Below, piece by piece: positions 5,767-9,149 of a stretch of 9,149 nucleotides of DNA. The first letter of the stretch is position 1. Every line of letters begins with the position of its first letter. Where the stretch lies: assembly GCA_964422855.1 (NCBI GenBank), contig CAYRCS010000034.1, positions 1 to 9,149 on the forward strand, written 5' to 3'. The stretch is from CAZEYI01 sp964422855. Lineage in GTDB: Bacteria; Patescibacteriota; Gracilibacteria; Absconditabacterales; Absconditicoccaceae. The notes under the pieces are model-generated. The model had not been told where the DNA came from and searched no databases. It saw nothing but the letters and a program-made list of their open reading frames with translations. Both the position numbers and the translations under genes were made by a program.

Positions 5767-6861
5767 ATGATTAACAAAAGCGTACAGACAGAAATTGATG
5801 CGCATTTTCTCTATGATCAGTTAGCTAAGCATGAAGCAGATCCAGCTATAGCATACGTATTTGAGCAGATGAGTGAGATAGAAAAAAGTCACGCAGTTGC
5901 CTTTGCTACCAAAGAAAAAATAGATCTCAATGATCTATTTCGCCCATCACGAAGAGCTAAGACGATCAATACAATTGGCAAGATATTTGGTTATGATTAT
6001 GTCCTAGGCGTGATGATGGATACAGAAAAAACGCTCTCTGGAGCTATCATCCATACCAAACAAAAAACCAACCAGCCCATCACAGGCACAGAAACAAATC
6101 ACGTCAACATACTCCAAGCAATTCTCCAACAAGATACCAAAAATGCTGGTAAAAATCTTGCAAAATTTGAAAAAAAACATCGCTCAGTGGGTGGAAATGC
6201 TATCAGAGCGGCAGTGCTCTGAGGCAACGATGGACTCGTATCCAACTTTAGTTTGGTCATGGGTATTGCAGGTGCTACAGCAGGAGGAAGCGAAGTACTC
6301 TTGGCTGGTATGGCAGGTTTGTTGGCAGGTGCATTATCTATGTCATTGGGTGAATGGATCTCTGTCAAAAGTTCACAAGAACTTTACGAAAACCAGATGC
6401 AGATAGAGATGGACGAACTCGAAAATAATCCTGAAGGCGAACGCAAAGAACTTGCTCTTATTTACATGGCCAAAGGCATCCCTGAATCACAGGCACACGA
6501 AATGGCTACTGAAGCTATGAAAGATACGACTCATGCACACCAGACACTCGTAAGAGAAGAACTTGGCATCAATCCTGAAGAAATTAAATGATCAGCAGCT
6601 GAAGCTGCCATTTATTCGTTTATCCTCTTTGGAATAGGTGCAATTATTCCTGTATTCCCATTTATGTTTACTACAGGACTAAAGGCTATAATTCTCAGCA
6701 CCATATCTAGCTCAATATGACTCTTTCTTATAGGTGGAGCCATCACTCTATTTACAGGCAAAAATGTCTGGTATTCTGGAGCCAGACAAGTATTTTTCTG
6801 ACTAGCTGCTGCTGCTATTACCTTTGGGATAGGTAAGCTAATAGGAGTAAGTATAGGGTAA
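5767..6861 (+). CDS. MbfA-like ferritin-domain/VIT1 iron (manganese) transporter
   Basis: The 364-residue product joins an N-terminal ferritin-like four-helix domain (about 1-140) to a C-terminal CCC1/VIT1 membrane transporter (about 145-364). The diiron pattern is complete: Glu9, E39xxH42, Glu87 and E109xxH112. The VIT part begins with AVLGGNDGLVSNFSLVMGIAGATAGG, contains GEWISVKSSQELYE and the acidic cytoplasmic metal-binding helices (MDELENNPEGERKEL), and ends with three hydrophobic segments. The same architecture is known as MbfA, an iron exporter of alphaproteobacteria. Efflux or storage of Fe2+ or Mn2+ against oxidative stress is therefore likely but inferred. Four TGA codons give Gly152, 275, 318 and 345; Gly152 is the first of the conserved GGNDG, where the standard code would cut the ferritin domain from the transporter. 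Confidence 0.9.
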
Positions 6862-6882
6862 ATTTACACAGATATAGGTATC

Positions 6883-7182
6883 ATGGACTTCAGTTTTAGC
6901 ACCACACTACGATTGCGAAACGACGGCAAAGAGTCAGGTTCATGGCATTTTATCACCATACCAAAAGATATCGCAGATCCTATAAGAGAATCTCACAAAT
7001 CTATTAGGCGAAAAGGAGTCTCTGTTCCTATTCAAGTTAGAATAGGATTTCTTACTCGAGAAACGAGTATGTTCTACAGTAAACATCATCAGACATATAT
7101 CATTCCAATCAAGGCAAACATCCGCAAACAGCTTCGTATCAAAGCAGAGGATACCATCCATGTAAATATACAAATTATGTAG
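6883..7182 (+). CDS. DUF1905 domain protein
   Basis: The 99-residue product is a stand-alone DUF1905 domain, a small beta-barrel: a short first strand (FSFSTTLRL), the WHFITIPKDIADPIRE segment (21-36), VSVPIQVRIGFLTRETSMF, and YIIPIKANIRKQLRIKAEDTIHVNIQ. The conserved lysine-basic pair before the hydrophobic repeat and the GD-like turn (here AED) fit the family. Function is unknown; in other bacteria it often accompanies a YdeI/OmpD-type domain, which is missing here. The gene starts 21 bp after the transporter gene and ends 22 bp before the next, with no ribosome binding site. No in-frame TGA. Complete. Confidence 0.85.
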   Translation: MDFSFSTTLRLRNDGKESGSWHFITIPKDIADPIRESHKSIRRKGVSVPIQVRIGFLTRETSMFYSKHHQTYIIPIKANIRKQLRIKAEDTIHVNIQIM

Positions 7183-7204
7183 ATTTTATCTCTCATACTA
7201 TCAC

Positions 7205-7660
7205 ATGATCAAAAAACAATTTAGTATTACCATCAACGCTCCTATCAGCAAAGTACGAGATATGATGCTTGGTGATATAGGCTATAGACAATGGACCGAA
7301 CCATTCAATCCAGCAGGTTCACGATACCAAGGTGATCGATCACATGGATCCAAAATGTTGTTCCTCGGACCAAGTCCAATTGACCCCAATGATCTCTGAG
7401 GTATGGTAAGTACTATAGCAGCAAATAGACACCACGAATTTGTTTCTATCCAGCATCTCGGAGAAGTGCACAATGGCGTAGAAGATACTACCAGTGATAG
7501 AGTAAAGGCTCGAGCTGGAGCACACGAAAATTATACATTTACCCAACAAGATAACAGTACCACAGTTGATGTGGATGTCGATATGACAGACGAATTTGCT
7601 GATTATATGAATCAAGCACGACCGCAAGCCTTAAACAAACTCAAAGAAATTTGTGAGTAG
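7205..7660 (+). CDS. SRPBCC (START-like) domain protein
   Basis: The 151-residue product has the helix-grip fold of the SRPBCC superfamily: KQFSITINAPISKVRDMML at the N-terminus, YRQWTEPFNPAGSRYQGD, and FLGPSP followed by GMVSTIAANRHHEFVSIQHLGEVHNGVEDT and AHENYTF, ending in a long C-terminal helix (EFADYMNQARPQALNKLKEICE). The pattern matches the family with the MVS-I-EF-SI-HLG core. These proteins bind hydrophobic ligands in a deep cavity; the ligand here cannot be predicted. One in-frame TGA (7397-7399) is Gly65, just before GMVS, and would split the gene under the standard code. It is one of two SRPBCC genes in this run; the other is at 8112, with only distant similarity. Confidence 0.87.
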
Positions 7661-7682
7661 CAAAAGCAAAGTATTAATTTAT

Positions 7683-7688
7683 TATAAT
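7683..7688 (+). promoter_or_regulatory. Consensus -10 box close to a start codon
   Basis: TATAAT lies nine bases before the ATG of the DUF1398 gene, in a 37-bp gap. Transcription would begin one to three bases before the ATG, giving a leaderless or nearly leaderless mRNA. No convincing -35 box lies 16-18 bp upstream, so it could be chance in AT-rich DNA. Confidence 0.35.
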
Positions 7689-7697
7689 CTATTGTAT

Positions 7698-8090
7698 ATG
7701 TTTACTCTCGAACAGATCAAACAAGCGCACAGCAAAGTCAAAAGCGGCGCAGATTTCCCATCGTATATCCAAGAAATTATTGGATTGTGAGTGACATCAT
7801 ATACTACTTTTGTTGGTGATGGTCATGCACAGTACTATGGCGTAGATGGCTATACTATTGCATCTCCTGCTAAGTATGATGCTATCAGCATAGCAGCTCA
7901 GACAGACAAAGATCATTTTATCAAAGAGCTCAAAGTACACCAACAAGGTTGATCTGATTATATGACTTTTTGTACAATGGCAGCTGCTAGTGGTATCAGT
8001 AAACGAATTATGGATATGCAAGCTATGACTTGTTCATATTACGATATAGCCGACAATGCAATTCTCGTAGAACAAATTCCTAGTATCTAA
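7698..8090 (+). CDS. DUF1398 family protein
   Basis: The 130-residue product is a full-length DUF1398 protein, the family of E. coli YbcV. Near-invariant blocks are all visible: MFTLEQIKQAHSKVKSGADFP at the start, LGVTSYTTFVGDGHAQYYG (30-48), FIKELKVHQQGGSDYMTFC, and MDMQAMTCSYYDIADNAILVEQIP at the end. The function is unknown. Two in-frame TGA codons encode Gly31 (the LGVTSY glycine) and Gly85 (HQQGG), both at conserved positions. The close match to proteins of unrelated bacteria makes lateral transfer plausible, followed by adaptation to UGA = Gly. It starts 37 bp after the SRPBCC gene and ends 21 bp before the next. Confidence 0.92.
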
Positions 8091-8111
8091 TATTTATGTA
8101 TTTTTACACTC

Positions 8112-8549
8112 ATGCCACAAATCACCGTCACGACATCTATCTATGCACCATTGAACAAAGTCCGAGATGCATGGACACAGCCAGCACATATCATGCAACG
8201 AAATCACGCATGAGATGATCGACACTGTCCTGCAGCCACAGGCGATCTCCGCGTGGGAGGGACATTCTCGTATACTATGGCTGCTAAAGATGGCTCATTC
8301 GCATTTGATTATGCAGGGATGTATACCGCACTAGAAGATAAGAAACTTATAGAATATACTCTCGGCGAGATGAAAGAATATTTTATCGATGCAGGCAGAA
8401 AGGTAAGTATATTCTTTGTTGATGAAAACTGTGGTACAGTGAAAATAACTGAAACCTTTGATGCAGAAGAAGTACACTCACTTGAACTCCAACAACAAGG
8501 CCGACAATCCATCTTGGATAACTTCAAGAAATACGTAGAAGCTCTGTAA
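8112..8549 (+). CDS. AHSA1-like SRPBCC protein
   Basis: The 145-residue product belongs to the AHSA1/CalC-like branch of the SRPBCC superfamily: ITVTTSIYAPLNKVRDAWTQPAHIMQ, then DLRVGGTFSYTMAAKDGSFAFDYAGMYTALEDKKLIEYTL, VKITETFDAE, and a C-terminal helix QGRQSILDNFKKYVEAL. This matches the environmental stress-type versions of about 140-150 residues. The bacterial members bind small hydrophobic molecules or are of unknown function; a role with Hsp90 should not be read into the name. The single in-frame TGA (8211-8213) is Gly34 in HAGDD; without recoding the gene would be truncated at its N-terminus. The start at 8112 is the first ATG after the preceding stop and precedes the conserved first strand. 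Confidence 0.9.
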
Positions 8550-8575
8550 TATATTTATTTTCAATACTTTCCTTC

Positions 8576-9149
8576 ATGTCCAACAAAATCACCCCATTTA
8601 TCCGATGTGTCGATAACGGCAAAGAAGTAGCAGAGTATTATACAAGCATCTTTCCAGAAGCTAAATTTCTCAAATCCAATCCCTTTGTTACAGAATTTGA
8701 AATCTTTGGCCAAACACTAGCTACTATCCAATGAGGTGTAAACGATAATGCAACGCTGAATCCAAGCATCTCGTTTTCACTCTGGATCAAAGATAAAGAT
8801 CTCACCAAACAGATCTGGGACAAACTCGCTGATGGAGGCACAGTCATGATGCCTTTTGACAAATATATGCGAAGTCCTGCATACGGTCGATGTAATGATA
8901 AGTATGGTGTCAGCCGACAAGTGATGTATGATGATCGTCCAGAATCTACCACAGCACACCATAACTTGGTTCCAAGTCTCTTGTTTGTCGGAGCAAACGC
9001 TGGCAAAGCACAAGAAGCTATGGATTTGTATACATCTATATTTCCTGGAGGCAAGATAGACTTCGTCCGAAAATACGAAGAAGGCGAAGGAGAAGCAGTA
9101 GGCAATATCGCCCACGCAGAGTTCAAATTAGCCAATCAACAATTTATCA
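8576..9149 (+). CDS. PhnB-like VOC-fold protein, two modules (3' partial)
   Basis: The visible 191 residues are a PhnB/glyoxalase-like (VOC) protein of the kind often mis-named 3-demethylubiquinone-9 3-methyltransferase. Module one (1-120) shows ITPFIRCVDNGKEVAEYYTS, ATIQGGVNDN (with the family's NGG-like turn), PSISFSLWI, LADGGTVMMPFDKY and NDKYGVSRQV. A second module begins near residue 132 (LVPSLLFVGANAGKAQEAMD) and runs off the window, so the full protein is probably 260-300 residues. VOC proteins are metal-dependent lyases, isomerases or resistance proteins; the substrate here is unknown. One in-frame TGA (8732-8734) is Gly53, the first Gly of the QGG turn. It is last in the visible run, 26 bp after the AHSA1-like gene. 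Confidence 0.9.

Noticed and set aside
1..9149. In-frame TGAs as pseudogene stops or selenocysteine codons.
   Set aside because: There are too many, in too many unrelated intact families, and at conserved glycines; no selenoprotein family or SECIS-like element is evident.

Overview
The window comes from a bacterium that reads UGA as glycine (genetic code 25), which points to the candidate phyla Gracilibacteria or Absconditabacteria (SR1). I count 34 in-frame TGA codons in 12 of the 15 genes. Many fall exactly where a family has an invariant glycine, for example PGG and SAG in the PurL glutaminase and TPG in RsmI. Every complete gene stops at TAA or TAG. Under the standard code most of these genes would look broken. 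The coordinates below assume UGA = Gly.

Layout. (1) 1-2165, + strand: the 3' part of purL (glutaminase domain, broken by a 22-N gap) followed by purM, two consecutive steps of de novo purine synthesis. (2) 2158-2835, - strand: rsmI, a 16S rRNA methyltransferase, converging on purM. (3) 2807-3178: a 100-N gap flanked by two identical 55-bp copies of the rsmI start, almost certainly an unmerged contig overlap. It is followed by the rsmI promoter and a GC-rich, hairpin-rich stretch ending in a strong + strand terminator, a candidate non-coding RNA. (4) 3177-4380, - strand: a three-gene run encoding a one-helix membrane protein, an unrecognised 217-aa basic protein and a DUF1294 membrane protein. 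(5) 4381-4555: a divergent intergenic region with one good promoter in each direction. (6) 4556-9149, + strand: nine tightly spaced small genes: GIY-YIG nuclease, YgjP-type metallopeptidase, PhnA-domain protein, MbfA-like ferritin/VIT1 fusion, DUF1905, an SRPBCC protein, DUF1398, an AHSA1-like SRPBCC protein and a two-module PhnB-like VOC protein cut by the window end.

The purine pair works in one pathway. Region 6 looks like a cassette of mostly single-domain accessory or stress-type genes with no obvious shared pathway, though one transcription unit is plausible from the spacing. Starts show no Shine-Dalgarno motif. The three best promoters share a TTGTA(A/T) -35 box, a 16-bp spacer and a TAT-rich -10 box, and put the start codon about 20-30 nt downstream. 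I see no tRNA, rRNA, CRISPR array, transposase or phage gene.
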